From contig CAZAZX010000005.1 in the NCBI GenBank assembly GCA_964489885.1, forward strand, positions 22,945 to 86,944: a DNA stretch of 64,000 nt, in the 5' to 3' direction. The stretch is from CAKOTZ01 sp964489885. GTDB lineage: Bacteria; Bacillota; Clostridia; TANB77; CAG-508. Below the pieces are notes generated by a model. It was not told where the DNA came from and made no database searches. It was given only the letters and a program-made list of their open reading frames with translations. Of this stretch, positions 1 to 12,582 are shown piece by piece; position 1 is the first letter of the stretch, and every line of letters starts with the position of its first letter. Made by a program: the position numbers and the translations under genes.

Positions 1-1208
1 AAATATCAATTCTTAATTGTGTATTATATTTAGTTTCATATTTTTTGTCTTCCATTCCAGCATTAGCATATATTTTACCTTTATTTATATTTTGTTTATT
101 TGTAGCTAACTCTAAAACAACTGAATCTCCCTTTTTATCTTTAACTTCAATTTCTTTGTTTGAAGAAACATTTAGCTCTTTTTCTTCTTCTCCTGTATAT
201 TCAATTAATTTTGCACTTGCATTTGAAACAATACTAGTATTTGTAATTAATCCTGGATAAACATAAGTTATTAAGTATTCATCTTGTCCATTTGCTATAT
301 TTACTTTATCATCTTTTACTGTATTTTCAACATTTATATTTAATACAGATTTTTCCTCATCATATTTGATTTGGCTATCTTCATAAAATACATTAGCTTC
401 TGTTTGCCCATTTGTCATTTCTGTACTTTTTAAAACAGCATTAACACTCTCAGGTTTTGTCCCATTTAATGTTGGGACTTTGACCTCAAGTGTTGTTTGT
501 TTAATAGGCAAATTGTTTTTATTATTTATAGTATTAAGTTTAGCACTTAATCTAACTAAAGTTTTATTTTCTCCATTTACTTGGTAAGTAAAATATGAAT
601 TTAATTCTTGATCCAATTGAAGTTCATTTTCTCCAGTAAATTTAACATTAACAGTAACATCTTTTTCTATTTGTTGCTCTTCTCCCTTGCTATTTACATA
701 TATTGCTTTTAATGTTATTTTACTATCTTTATTTAATTCATTTAAACTAATTTTATTTTCAAATTTAGTACCAATTTTTGCAATAATAGAATATGTATTC
801 TCTCCTAATTGTTTTAATAAAATCTGTTCATTTTCTGTGTTTTGAATTATTTGACTATCATCAATTAGTTCTTCAATAGAATAATTTCTGCCTGCAAATT
901 CAATTTCTGCATTTTTTAGATATCCATCTTTTACAGATAAATCCATATACAATTCTTGTGGTTCGCCATTTACATCCTGTACAAGATAGTGTGTATTTTT
1001 ATTATCCTGTTTGAAGTAAGAATCAAATTTTACATTTTTATTTAAGGTATCTTCTGTTCCGAGAATCTAAATTAATTCCTGCAGTTGCTGCCATTACTTC
1101 TTGACCCATTATAAAAAAGTCTCCAGAAGTTAATGCAAATATAGTTAGTGTTGCAATTATGGCATTTATAATTCTAGTTTTAGTTAAACTACTCCTCTTT
1201 TTTTGCAT
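1..1208 (-). CDS. A-type giant surface protein A3, N-terminal part (runs off the left edge)
   Basis: Partial gene; the rest lies beyond the window. The start ATG (1206-1208) follows GGAGGT at 1216-1221 with a 7-base spacer. The N-terminus has basic residues, then a hydrophobic signal or anchor segment (about residues 12-34). Downstream the protein matches the A2 and A1 paralogues in the same order: a TEDTLNKNVKFD motif, a hydrophilic beta-rich region, and NGQDEYLITYVYP. To read this match the frame must advance by one at codon 50 (CGG, 1059-1061); in the zero frame the protein stops six codons later. Role inferred from the paralogues: an exported adhesin-like protein. It is the third A-type copy in the tandem array and has its own candidate promoter. 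A true pseudogene is possible but unlikely, because the frame stays open over the remaining 1 kb. Confidence 0.75.
1059..1061 (-). other. In-frame CGG with +1 shift to glycine (site 1, A3)
   Basis: Codon 50 of A3. Preceding codon TCT; quadruplet CGGA. Zero-frame reading stops after seven codons. Skipping the C gives Gly-Thr-Glu-Asp-Thr-Leu-Asn, matching the A2 paralogue (Asp-Gln-Thr-Glu-Asp-Thr-Leu-Asn). Confidence 0.85.
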
Positions 1209-1274
1209 ACTTTTTACCTCCCAAGTTTAAATATATTATATTTTATTATACAATATTTTACATACCTACTTAAT

Positions 1275-1303
1275 ATTATACATTCTTATGTAAACTTTTT
1301 CAA
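1275..1303 (-). promoter_or_regulatory. Candidate sigma-A promoter for A3
   Basis: On the minus strand: TTGAAA (1298-1303), a 17-base spacer and TATAAT (1275-1280), ending 66 bases before the A3 start. Close to consensus, but in very AT-rich DNA, so not proven. Confidence 0.5.
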
Positions 1304-1429
1304 TACTTTTTGAAAAATTTGTCATTTTTTATGTTTACTTAAGCGGTATTGACAGCTTTTTTATCAAATTTTTCAATACACATTTCATTCTATTTTGTTA
1401 ATATTTATTAACATTTATAATCAAAACCA

Positions 1430-1500
1430 TAACCTGACCCACCAGCACAGCTAAAGTCTGAGTGAAGTATAAAGAAATCTTATCGCTTTCGCACATAAAA
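1430..1500 (+). repeat. IS200/IS605-like palindromic end remnant, copy 1
   Basis: Shares CCTGACCCACCAGCA..GCTAAAG and a trailing CTT.T.GCTTT.GCA block with the copy at 29199-29268. This copy is degenerate in the hairpin. The layout (CCCAC-hairpin with a GCTAAAGC-type loop) resembles the ends of IS200/IS605 elements. There is no transposase or tnpB nearby. It lies in the 330-base space between B2 and A3, which otherwise holds a terminator and a promoter. Confidence 0.5.
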
Positions 1501-1505
1501 AATAA

Positions 1506-1527
1506 GCAACCCAATAATATGAGTTGC
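1506..1527 (-). terminator. Intrinsic terminator after B2
   Basis: An 8-bp stem (GCAACTCA with TGGGTTGC, one G-U pair) followed on the minus strand by a T-rich run, 12 bases beyond the B2 stop codon. Confidence 0.7.
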
Positions 1528-1538
1528 CTATTTTTATT

Positions 1539-4500
1539 CTATTTGCCTAAAATTTTTCGTTTTATAAAATATACTGTTCCTCCTATTGTTGCTAACACTG
1601 CAGCAATTATCAATAAATATATTGTTGATTTATTTGCACCTGTAGGTGGTGTAATTACAATTGTCTCTGTATAATCTGCATCTTTTTCTCCTGGTTTTTT
1701 ATTAGGATCTTGGTTTCCAGGTACATATCCCCTTCTACCTACATCATTTGTAAACTGAATTATTTCTGCCATATTATCATAAGTTAGGTCATCATCATGA
1801 TCTGCTGATGAAATAGTTTTTGTTAAAGTCAAATAAACTGGTGTTTTGCTTTCATCACCTGGTTTTAATTTTTGATCTTTTAGTGCTTCTGTAACAAGAA
1901 TTTGAGTGATTGATACTTCTTTTAATTTGCCATCTCTTGTTTCCATTCTTGCATATTTAATTTTACTATCTAAATATCCATTATTCTCATTCTGCATATT
2001 TTCTACGCTACCTAAATCTGTATTTTCGATTAACTCCCAATCTGGATTTAATTCTTTCTTGAATACTAGGTTATTATCAGCAAAGTCTATAATCTTATCA
2101 TAAGATGTTTCAACAATTTTATCTGAACTACTTACTTCACCTGTATAGTATGTTAATCCAACACTATTTTCTTTTGATCCTATTGTATCAATTTCGCCAG
2201 TATTTTTAACTTTAATTCTGTATGTTATTTCTATTTTTGCACCCTGCATAAGCTCTTGATCCATATAAATTTGGATTTTTCCTTTCAAATCTTTTGTATT
2301 TCTTTGCCAACTTACATTCTTTCTTATACCTTTTTCTGTATCAACTATTACTTCTCCGTCAGCTGTTGTAAATTTGATTCCTACAATTTCTTTTGTTAGA
2401 TTCATATCATTTTTAGGTCTTTTTTCTAAGCCAAAGTCTATGTTTTTAATAGTATAATCATAATTTGATTGTCCATCAGCCTCTGTTCTATCATATTCTA
2501 CTTCGACTTTTAGTTTTGCTGTGTCTGCATGCATCGATGTTTTTTCCTCTAATTCTTTTAATACATTTTTATTTTTGCTATTTGGATAGTCCAAAATTTC
2601 TGCAATTTTATTTTTCATTACCTTTGAATAATTAATTACATCTAATCTCCTTTTCTCATTATCTTTAGCATCAGACATTCTAGTGTCATTTAAATCTGCT
2701 CTTGATAAATCATACCACTCTGTTTCCAAATTTTGACCTAATTGATACGTTGTAGATTTATAATCATGTCCATTGTATGAAACTCCATCATTCTTTTCTG
2801 GTAAAACTGTACTATCATCAGAGCCATATATAAACCTTACTCTATAATTTCCTGGAATATAATTTTCAAACTCATATTCACCTGTGCCTACATTTTTTGT
2901 TCCAGCTTTAGCAGTTCCTCTTGTTCCACTTTTTACACTTCCGCTACTATCTATATACATATATCCATTTTCGCTTGTTTTCATTTCTTGCCAAATATAT
3001 TCATAATCATCGCCTCCTGGATTATCTATAACTTCGATTAATTGAACTATAACCCCATTAATAGCCTTTTCTGATGCATCCATTAGACCATCCCCAACTA
3101 TTTGTCCAGTAGAAAGTTTTTTTGTTCTTTCATCTTCCCAAACTTTTCCATTTAGTGATCTCTTTTCAGTCGTTTGCTTTATGTTAATACTTGGCGCTGA
3201 GTCTGAATCATCTTCCTTAGTATTATCATCATCAAGTGGATTATAATTTCCTGGTGCTGAATCCTTATCTACTTGTCCATAAATTTGGTCTTTTGATTGT
3301 GCACCACCTTCAAGTGCTGTAAAGTTATTAATTTCTATGAAGTTACTCTTTTCGCCTGTTTTAATACTTCTTTCGTTATCTTTTTGAACCTCAAATGTAA
3401 CATAAACATTTACATCTTCGCCTGGTTGCAAAATTAAATCTGCTAAACTTTGAGTATACATAGATTTTAATCCCTTCAATCCTGTTTCTGGGAAATTTTG
3501 ATCATATTTTCCCTTATCACTCCATACAACATCTCCAATTTTGCCTGTAGAAGTTATATAGAATGAATGTTGAGCTACAATTTTTTCAGGATTTTCTTTT
3601 CCATTTGCATCCTGAATTGGTAATTTAACATCTTCGCTTACTAAATTATATGTTTCATCATAATAATCTACTAATTCATTGATTGTTCCAGCTAATACTC
3701 CTGATTGATTTCTAATCTTCATGTAATATGTTACAAATACTTTTAATTCTTGATCTTCTGTTTTCGTTCCATGGATTATGCTTCCAGTTGGGTTGTCGAT
3801 TCCTCTATCACTATTTTTATAATCTTCAATTCTGAAATTATAATCTGACTCATATATTGCTCTATTGTATTTCATATTTTTATAGTCATTTTGTTTTTTA
3901 ATGTTAATATCAAATCCATCAATATTTTGTCTTGCATTATATGTATAATTCAATTGTTTTTTGTTAATTGTTAAAGTTGCTGAACCTACATCTTTCATTA
4001 AAGCAAAGTCTGCAGTTTCCCTTTTCTTTAATCCTAAATTAATATATAGCATATATGGATAATTTGCTTCATAAGTTAAATTATCTATCTTTTTGTCATT
4101 TATATCATTTACATATCTTTCTTTAAATGGATATGCAATTCCTTCATTTGATGTTTTTACAGTAAATTTAAATCCATCTTTTAAACTTCCATCGCTGTTT
4201 GATGTTATTAATTTTGAAACACCATCTCTAGTTTTATATTCTAAATCTACTGTCTTATTTCCACTTGCATCTCTTGCCACACCATAAGTTCTTCCACTTT
4301 CTACAACCTTACTTGTATCCCCTGTTATTTCTGCAAATTTTGCGTTAAATGCAGCTCTATCTTCTGGTAGTTCTTCAACTTTTGAATTTATTCTATACTT
4401 GTCGTCTTCTGGTTTTTCTTTATAGTCTTCTAAACTTCCACCTTCAAATGCTTTAACTGTTGTATATGTTAATCCATCATATTCAAAAGCAACATCATAT

Positions 4501-7122
4501 TTTCCAATTGGGACATTTTTAAATATATAAGCACCATCTTTGTCGGTATACACAGGATTTACATCCACATTTGCTAACTCTGTCGTACCATATTTGTATA
4601 AACTTACTTTTATATTTTTTATTCCATCTTCTAATGAACCATCGTTTTTTGTTCCAATAACATTATCAAAATTGCTCTCTTTGCCTGTTTGCACATCTTC
4701 CCAAACAACACCTGCTATTTTCATTGTAACTTTTATTGCATCATCATCATCATCGTCATCATCATCGTCATCATCGTCANNNNNNNNNNNNNNNNNNNNN
4801 NNNNNNNNNNNNNNNNNNNNNNNNNNNNNNNNNNNNNNNNNNNNNNNNNNNNNNNNNNNNNNNNNNNNNNNNNNNNNNNTGTAACTTTTATTGCATCATC
4901 ATCATCATCGTCATCATCATCGTCATCATCGTCACCTGGCGTTGGTGTTGGTGTTGGAGTTGGTATTGGTTCATCATCATCGTCATCATCATCACCTGGA
5001 ATAGGTATTGGCATTGGTGTTACTGGTGGCCATGTTGGAATTCTTGGTATTGGTGGTATTGTAGTTGTTGGTGGCTGTCTTGATGGTGGTGGTGTCAATG
5101 TTGGTGGTAATTTTATCGTTGTCTTTTCAATAACTGTTAATCCCACTTCAATTAATTTTTGTGCTGGTGCTTCTGTTGGATGTGGAACTAATCTATAATT
5201 TGTAATTACAGTATGAGCATATAGATATCCATGTTGACATGGATATCTTGTAGTATATGTTTTTCCATCTAAGCCTCTTGTTGTTTCATTATGCCCACCA
5301 GAACATTGTGATTCATCATATTCTGGCTCCCAATTAACATTATAATAAGTTCCAGTCAATTCATAATATTCTCCTGTATAGTTTTTATCATAATATGTAA
5401 CAACAAATTTTACCTTCTTCACACTTTTATTTTTAGAAGCATCTATTACAATATTAAATTCTTCATTTGGATATGGATAGCTATAAAATCCATCTAGTCC
5501 TTCTGCTCCATATTCTTCATCTCCGGCAGGTCTATCTTTTTTAGAGTCTTTATGCTCTTCATCATATGTAATCTTCCACGTTTTCTTGTCTATTTCTATA
5601 TTATTTTGGTCATATAGTTTGATATCTTCTATTCCACCAAAATCAACCTTTGGTCTAGAACCATGTTGTGTATATCCTCTAACATAATCAATAGAAAGTG
5701 GCCCTGCTATATAAATTTCCTTTGAAATATCACCAGCAACAGTTAGATTTCCTGCTTCCCAAGAATCTTTAAATCCTCCAGCCTTATTTAGGCTTTCTTT
5801 ATATTCTTTGAAATCCATTGCTTCTAATGCTAAATCATTTGGTTCAACTTTTTGACCTACATTATGTTCTGTTGCCCATAATGCCTGTTGTACTTCACTG
5901 TGCCCATCAGTATTTTCTTGCCAATATGATAAGATATATGCTAAATCATATTTATCATTTATACCAGCTGTTTTTTTTGCTATTCTATTATACTTAACGG
6001 CTGTTTTACTTGTTGTTCCTGGTGTTCCAACTGGTACTGGAATTTCCTTCAAATCAGTTTCCCTTATATATGGTATTCCAAACACAACACTTGATCCACT
6101 ACCAGGGAATGCACCACCATGCTCCATACATAATAATTTTAAAATACTATTAAAATCCTCATAAAATGTATATTCAGGAATTCCTTCTTCTGCTTTAGTT
6201 TCACTTTCTACCTTTGTTGTTTCTTCAATTTCTTTATTATTTGCCTTTGTTTCATTATCTGATACTTCTTTATAATCTGCTGCTTCTTTTTCATCTAATT
6301 TAATTTTAGCGTCAGCTTTTTCCCTTATGTATTTTTCTCTATTTTCATATAGTTTTTTATATTCATCTTCTGTAATTTTGCCTTCTTCTTTCATTTTGCC
6401 AATATCTTCAAAGGTATATTCATCTGGATAATATTCCTTTCCGCCAGCAGTTACACTATTATATTCTAGCTTAACCCTTTTTCCATCATCATTGCACTCC
6501 TCTAGTTCCATCTTACCATCTTTTTTAGTGTTTGTAACAACCGTACCACTTGACCCGAGTAGTTCCTTTAAATCCTTCAATATCAGCCGTATTAACATCT
6601 TTCAATTCCTGTATTGACAATTTTACATCATTTTCTTGCAATTTTTTAACATATCTTACTCTTGCATTCCATAATTCATCTGCCTGTTCTTGTGTAATTT
6701 TACCCGCATTTCTGAAAGTTTCTATTCCAGTTAAATCAATTTTATCTGCATAATAAATTTTGCCATTAACTTCAACACCTTCTACCTCTATCTGTTTTTC
6801 GTTTCCATTTTTATCTGTTACTGTTTTATAAGTTACTGGCGTTTTTGTTGATTTATCAGATGAATCAGTATTATCAATATTGTTGTTATTTGTATTATTT
6901 TCTTGATTATCCTCGTTTTTGCTATCCGAAGTAAGTTCATTTAAAACTTCATTATTATCTCTAAGTATTTCCTCAAGAGTTTGACCGATGTTCAGCATTA
7001 GGATCAGGTTTGATTAAATTATTAAAGGTTCCCAGTTCTTTAATATCTGCATAACTAACAGCAAATAATGTTCCAAACACTATTGATGTAATTAAAACTA
7101 CCGCTATTATTTTATCTTTCAT
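1539..7122 (-). CDS. B-type giant surface protein B2 (TPPTG wall anchor, thioester-like domain)
   Basis: Merged gene of about 1,808 aa, once the duplicated 55 bases and the Ns are collapsed and two CGG shifts are read (codon 46 and 6555-6557). ATG at 7120-7122 follows GGAGGT at 7131-7136. Order: signal peptide (1-25); acidic Asn-rich region; a domain near residues 330-410 with LCMEHGG and VQQALWATEHN, resembling the Cys and Gln motifs of thioester adhesin domains; a Thr/Pro and poly-Asp linker (about 680-745); two SdrD/prealbumin-like regions beginning GVVWEDVQTG and NGKVWEDERT; TPPTG followed by a membrane helix and KRKILGK tail. The motif fits the (S/N/P)PXTG sortase signals known from Clostridia. 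It starts 15 bases after A2 ends, so the two are probably co-transcribed. Paralogue of B1. Function as an adhesin is inferred. Confidence 0.75.
4725..4934. other. Assembly gap: 100 N between two identical 55-base copies
   Basis: Ns fill 4780-4879. Bases 4725-4779 and 4880-4934 are identical over all 55 positions. Removing one copy and the Ns joins the two halves of B2 in frame (…AIKVT then MKIAGVVW…), so the gap is most likely two contigs overlapping by one k-mer that were never merged. The repeat itself encodes a poly-aspartate run built from GAT/GAC, which explains the assembly break. The true repeat number is unknown. Confidence 0.9.
6555..6557 (-). other. In-frame CGG with +1 shift to glycine (site 2, B2)
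   Basis: Preceding codon ACT; quadruplet CGGG. The zero frame stops after ten codons. With the C skipped the reading is Thr-Thr-Gly-Ser-Ser-Gly-Thr-Val and stays open to the poly-Asp linker. Confidence 0.85.
6985..6987 (-). other. In-frame CGG with +1 shift to glycine (site 3, B2)
   Basis: Codon 46 of B2, just after the signal peptide. Preceding codon CAT; quadruplet CGGT. The zero frame stops after four codons. The shift gives His-Gly-Gln-Thr-Leu-Glu-Glu and continues to site 2. Confidence 0.85.
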
Positions 7123-7136
7123 ACTAATTCACCTCC

Positions 7137-10100
7137 TTAATCATAGTAATTGTCTTTTCTTTTCTTCAGTACATAAACTACCACTGCTAATATCACTAAT
7201 GCTACTAATATTAAACAAGTATATGTTACTGCACTACCAGTTTTTATTGTAATTACTAAATCGGCTGAGCTTATATCATCTTCACCTTGAGCTTGATTTT
7301 TAGGTGTTGAGTTTTTATCTTTTAATCCCAAATCATTGAAATCTTCACTTATTTCAGCTAGGTTATTAATTATAATACTGCCTGTATCTGCTAATTGTTT
7401 TGTTAATACCAAACTTACTTCCTTAGTTTCTCCTGGATTAATTACAGTTTCTGCAAGTTTTGTATTATAAAGATTTCCATCATTTCCTGCATACCAATTT
7501 GGATTCAAGTTTGAATTAAATTTCATTTGAGATGGCATATAATCCACAATACTCTTTGCATAACCTGCAACATTTCCATTATTCGTTACTTTTATTTTAT
7601 ATTCTGCAATAATTGTTGATCCAATCATTCTCTTTGATGTTATATCTGCTTTACCAATTTTTGCATCAGAATAATTATATGTTTTTACTCCTTCTTTATT
7701 TTGTACTGTTATTTTTGAAATATATTTATCTAATTTCAAGTCAAATTGTTTTGTATTAATCAAGCCCATATCTATATTTGCAAAACTTGAATTACTTAAT
7801 TTAATTGTATCTGATATAGCCGCAAGTTTTTCTTCTCCATCTAGGGTAACTTTAGCAGAAATTACATCTGAATTTATATTTGTAGCTACACCCTCTTTTT
7901 GATATTCTGTTACAGCATAAATTTCAGTATTATAATAGAAAATTACTGTATAATTTCCTTTTTCAAGGTTATCAAACACATAAGTTCCATCACTTGCTGT
8001 AGTTGTTCTTTTTTCTATTCCAGAGTCCTTATCTTTTACAACTTCACCTGAATTTGCATCTGTCAAAATAACTGTTATTCCTTCTAATAATTGTTCTCCG
8101 TTGTCTCTCATTCCATTTGAATTTGCATCAACCCATGCAGTTCCTCTTATTCTAAATGTTTTTTCTAAATTTGTATTAGAGTTAGCTCCATTTCCTTTGT
8201 TTCCACTGCCATTTCCGCCACTACCATTATTAGTATTATCGTTATTGTCTTCATCACTTGGATTGTCCTTTGTTGGATTTTGTTCAATACGTGTTGTTAA
8301 TACCTCTGTTTTAACTTTATCTGAATTTGATCCCTCAACAGTAGCATAGTTTTCAATTTTAACCTCATCTAAATTATTTGGTATATCCTTAGCTATTGTT
8401 TCTATGTTTAAAGTTATTTCTTCGCCTGGTTGAATATTTGTTGTAAAATGAACCGTATTGTCATTTTCCTTTAAACTTAATATTGAATCACCTGTTTTTG
8501 TAGCATAGTCTCCTTTTACAAAATTTAATTCTTTTGGTAATATGTCTTCAAATTTAACATCTCCTGCTGTAGCTTTTCCAGTGTTTTTAATCTTAATAGT
8601 ATATTTTATGTTTTCTCCTTCTTTTACATATTCTGTTGCTGCATCATTCGAAATTGAAACTTGTAAGTTAGGTTTTGCCAAAGTGTTAATAACTTTAGCT
8701 GATGTAAATTTTTCTCCATTATCTGCTGTTACAGTTGTTTGTGTTGAAATTTCTTTTTCGTATTTTGAAAATTCTAATCTTTCAACTGTTCCAACAAATT
8801 TTATTTTTTTGGTTTGATTTGGACTCATTGTTCCCAGATTCCAACTTACAGTATTACTACTTTCATTAAATGTAGCATCTGAATCCTTTTCCCATTTTTT
8901 TGTTGATTCATCATATTTTAATATGTATGCCTCTTTAAACTCAACTCCATCTGGGACTACCTTTTCAGCAGTAACTCCATTTAATTCATTTTTGCTTATG
9001 TTTTTTATTTCTGTAGTATAGGAAATTTCTTGGTTTTCTTTTAACATTTCTACTCTATCAACACTAGATGTTTCTTCAACCTTAAATGCTGATGATTTTA
9101 ATTTTATTTTATCTGAAGAATTTTTATATGGATTTCCTAAGTTACTTGCGAATACTGCAATATCATTCTGTGTTTCTATTTCTGGCATTCCGTGAAACTT
9201 CAGTTTTTGAAATTACTTCAGCACTTCCATCTGCTTGTATATCCCCTAATTGTTCTAAATAATATTTTCCTGTATTCTCATCATAATAAACTTCACCATC
9301 ATAATATTCTTCTATATTGTCTGGAACATTTTCTACAAGTAAATATACATCTTCAATATCTATTTTTTCAACGTCTATTTTACCAACGTTAATATCGATA
9401 TATTCCCTATTTGTTCCTTCTTCAATTTTAGTTTGAGGATACACATAACCACTTGAAACTTCACCATAATCTCCTGAACCTTTTTGATATATAGCATATT
9501 TTGTGTATTTAGGTATATATTCTCTTATAACAACATCTTCAAGTGGAATTGAACCTGTATTGCTTACTAAAATTTTTAATTGTATAATTTCTCCTTCTGC
9601 GACAGTATCTGTTTTTTTGTGTGAGTATAGGACTTGAGCTACATCAAGTTTTGGTCCTTCTCCTGTTGTTAATCCAACTGTATCTGCAATTACAGTTTCT
9701 TCTCTTATGCCGACTTCTGTGTTGTTTTCAAATGTTGCACCAAATGCACCATATAGACTATTTCCATATTCCAAATTAGCTGGGACTTCAAAATCATAAG
9801 AAAAATCTAAAGCTTCCCCTGTTTCCATCTGATATCCATTTAGGATAATCATATATGACTTAACTTGTGATAAATCTAATGGTTCTAGTGTCCATGCATT
9901 ATTTGAATCTGACAAATCATTTGTTGCCTCACCATTTTCAGAATAGTAAATTGTAACCTTATCATTTTCTATTCCATTTGCACTAATTTTAGACTTTAAT
10001 ACTGTATTAACAGTTGTTCCTAAATCATCACCAGAGTTTATGTTTTTGTTTCCTTTAAAAGGAACTCTACCTATTGCAACAATGTTATCACAAGTATTTC

Positions 10101-12408
10101 CAGTGTTATTAACAAGTTTTAAATCCATTTTGTCATTTCTAGATTTCGAATAAATTTCAATTTTATCTGTAACTGTTCCTTGTTTTACTGAAGTTACTGT
10201 TTTACCTGTATCTTCATAATTTGAAATATTACTTACTGCTATCATTCCAACTGGTGCTGAATACGTTATTTTTTCTTCTGATTCACCTAACAATTGTTCT
10301 CCAACAATTGCACTATTTGTATAACTAATTGCATTTGGGTTTGAATAATAAAGCTTAATTGTATCTTCCTTACTTGGTGTTAATAATTTTGCTTTAATAT
10401 TTGTGTTTAATACAATGTTTGTACCTTTTGAGAATTTACCAGTACTAAATCCATTTTGACTTCCTACTAATGTAATTCTTAAAAATAATTTTCCATCTTG
10501 ATTTATTTTTTCAATATTTGATATCTGCAAACTATCATCAAATAAAACATTTGCTGATTTTACATCTATGTCTTCAATATACTCAGGTAGTTCAACTAAA
10601 AATGTTGGATTTATGTATAAATCAGATTCTTTTCTATTATTATCAAGTTCAATTTTGATTTCAACATTTTCATTTGTAACCAAAGTTGACAATGTTGTTT
10701 TGTCTAACACAATATTAGCATTTGTAGAAGTTTCTTCTAAATTTATACTTAAAGTTCCTTCAGATATTGTATTAAAATTATCTCCTTGTATTTGCACTAG
10801 GTTTTCTTTTTCTTCTATACTATTAAACATTCTAAATTGTTCGTAAGTATATGGTATATCTGGCTCGATTACTTTTATATGTTCTATATATAGTGAGCCT
10901 TCATTAATTGGTTTTGATGTTTCCATTATAATTTTCTCTACTTGTTCAGGATATGTTAGTACATAATTTCCAAGTTTATCAATTTCTGTGTCCTTATTTA
11001 TAATTGAAATTAAATCTCCATTTTGATTAAATATGTTTATTGTTCCATCAGTTCCAAGTATTTTTTCAAAATTTTCTTTGCTAATAATTGTTGTTGCATA
11101 ATGTGTATAACTATTTAACAAATCAGATGTTAAATACATATTCCCACTTAGGTCTTTGAAATATTCTGATCTATCTTCTACTCTTATTTTATCAATTATA
11201 TCTTTACTTGTAATATCCACTTTCCATTGACTTTGATAATATGTTTCATAAGTTTTTTGTTCCATTTGTGTGTTTGCATATATTTTTCCCTTATTTATAT
11301 TTGGAAATTTAGTACTTAATTCTAAATCAAGTGGTTTCCCAAATTCTTCATTTAAAAAAAACTGATTTTGATTTACTGTGCTAACTTCTTTCTCTCCTTC
11401 GCCTGAATATAAAATCGTTTTTGCTTCTATATTAGAAAACAATGTTGGAAATTCTAATATATTATTTTGAGGGTAAATATATGTAATTAAATATTCATCT
11501 TGTCCATTTGCAGTTTTTACATTTTCATCTTTCTTTTGATTTTCTATTTTTATTGATATTGTAGCATCGTCTTGATTATATTCTATCTGATTTTCTCTAT
11601 ACTTCACATCATTTTCATCTTGTCCATTTGTCATTTGTGTTATTTTTGGTATTATTTTAATTCTTTCTGGTTTTACTCCATTTATTTCTGGAACCTTAGC
11701 TGTTATTTTTGTTTCCTTTATAGGTAAATTGTTATTATCTTTTGTTGAATTTAATTTTGCATCTATTTGAATTAATTTTTTATTTTCGCCATTTACATTA
11801 TATGTAAAGCATGATTTTAAGCTTTGTTGTAAATATAATTCTGTTTGTCCTGTAATTTTTACATTTAATGTTATATCTTTTTCTATGACTTGCACTTCGC
11901 CCTTATTGTTGACATATACTGCTTTTAATATTACTTTGCTATCTTTATTTAATGATGATAAATCAACATTTTCCTCTAATTTTGTAGCTATTTTAGCAGT
12001 TATAAAATAATAATTTTCATCCAATTGCTTTAAAAATATTTGATTTTCAGTTGCGCTTTGTACAATTTGTCCATCATCTACAATTTCATCAATTGTATAA
12101 TTTTTATCTTCAAATTCAATAACTGCATCTTTTAAATACCCTTCTTTTACAGAAAAATTGATATACATATTTTGTTTGTCATCATTAATGTTGTATGTTA
12201 AATAATGTGTATTTTCATTATTCTGATTAAAAAATGCATCAAATTTAACATTTTTATTTAAAGTGTCTTCTGTTTGATCATTTAAATTTATATTTTCAGC
12301 AACTGCCATAACTTCTTGACACATTATTATTAAATCGCCTGACAGCATTGATATTATTATTAATATTGAAATTAATGCATTTATTATTCTTTTCTTTTTT
12401 GTATACAT
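7137..12408 (-). CDS. A-type giant surface protein A2 (DUF11/SdrD-like, membrane-anchored)
   Basis: About 1,756 aa when the frame advances by one at the CGG at 9190-9192. I chose the ATG at 12406-12408, with GGAGG at 12416-12420, over an in-frame upstream start. Order: signal segment; long beta-rich region with ANGQDEYLITYIYP; DUF11-like repeats near residues 920 (LKILVSNTGS) and 1250 (IKYTIKIKNTGKATAGDV); an SdrD_B-like domain near 1420 with the calcium-loop pattern DANSNGMRDNGEQ; a second conserved-repeat region; a C-terminal helix (about 1731-1750) with KKRKDNYYD tail and no LPXTG. It therefore looks membrane-held rather than sortase-linked. Its paralogue A1 covers the same domains in one uninterrupted frame, which supports the merge. 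It is followed after 15 bases by B2. Confidence 0.8.
9190..9192 (-). other. In-frame CGG with +1 shift to glycine (site 4, A2)
   Basis: Preceding codon TCA; quadruplet CGGA. The zero frame stops after nine codons. The shift gives Val-Ser-Gly-Met-Pro-Glu-Ile-Glu and joins the halves at the place where A1 reads continuously. Confidence 0.9.
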
Positions 12409-12540
12409 ATCAATTCCTCCCATATCTGTAATGACTTTTTTATAATTAAAATAGAAAATTTAATTAATAGTAAATATTGAACAATAAATAATATTTATCA
12501 TTTACTCTTCATTATTTATTATCAAATATATTGGGTTTTC

Positions 12541-12570
12541 CCACAGTTAGCCTTTATAGGCTAACTGTGG
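12541..12570. terminator. 12-bp perfect inverted repeat between B1 and A2
   Basis: CCACAGTTAGCC, a six-base loop, then GGCTAACTGTGG. It sits 13 bases past the B1 stop. On the minus strand it lacks a clean T-run; the T-rich side faces the plus direction. A terminator or mRNA-end hairpin for the A1-B1 transcript is the simplest reading. Confidence 0.55.
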
Positions 12571-12582
12571 CTTTCCCAAATT

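Noticed and set aside
4733..4934. Open frames running through the N block
   Set aside because: They are produced by the artificial gap and duplicated flank.
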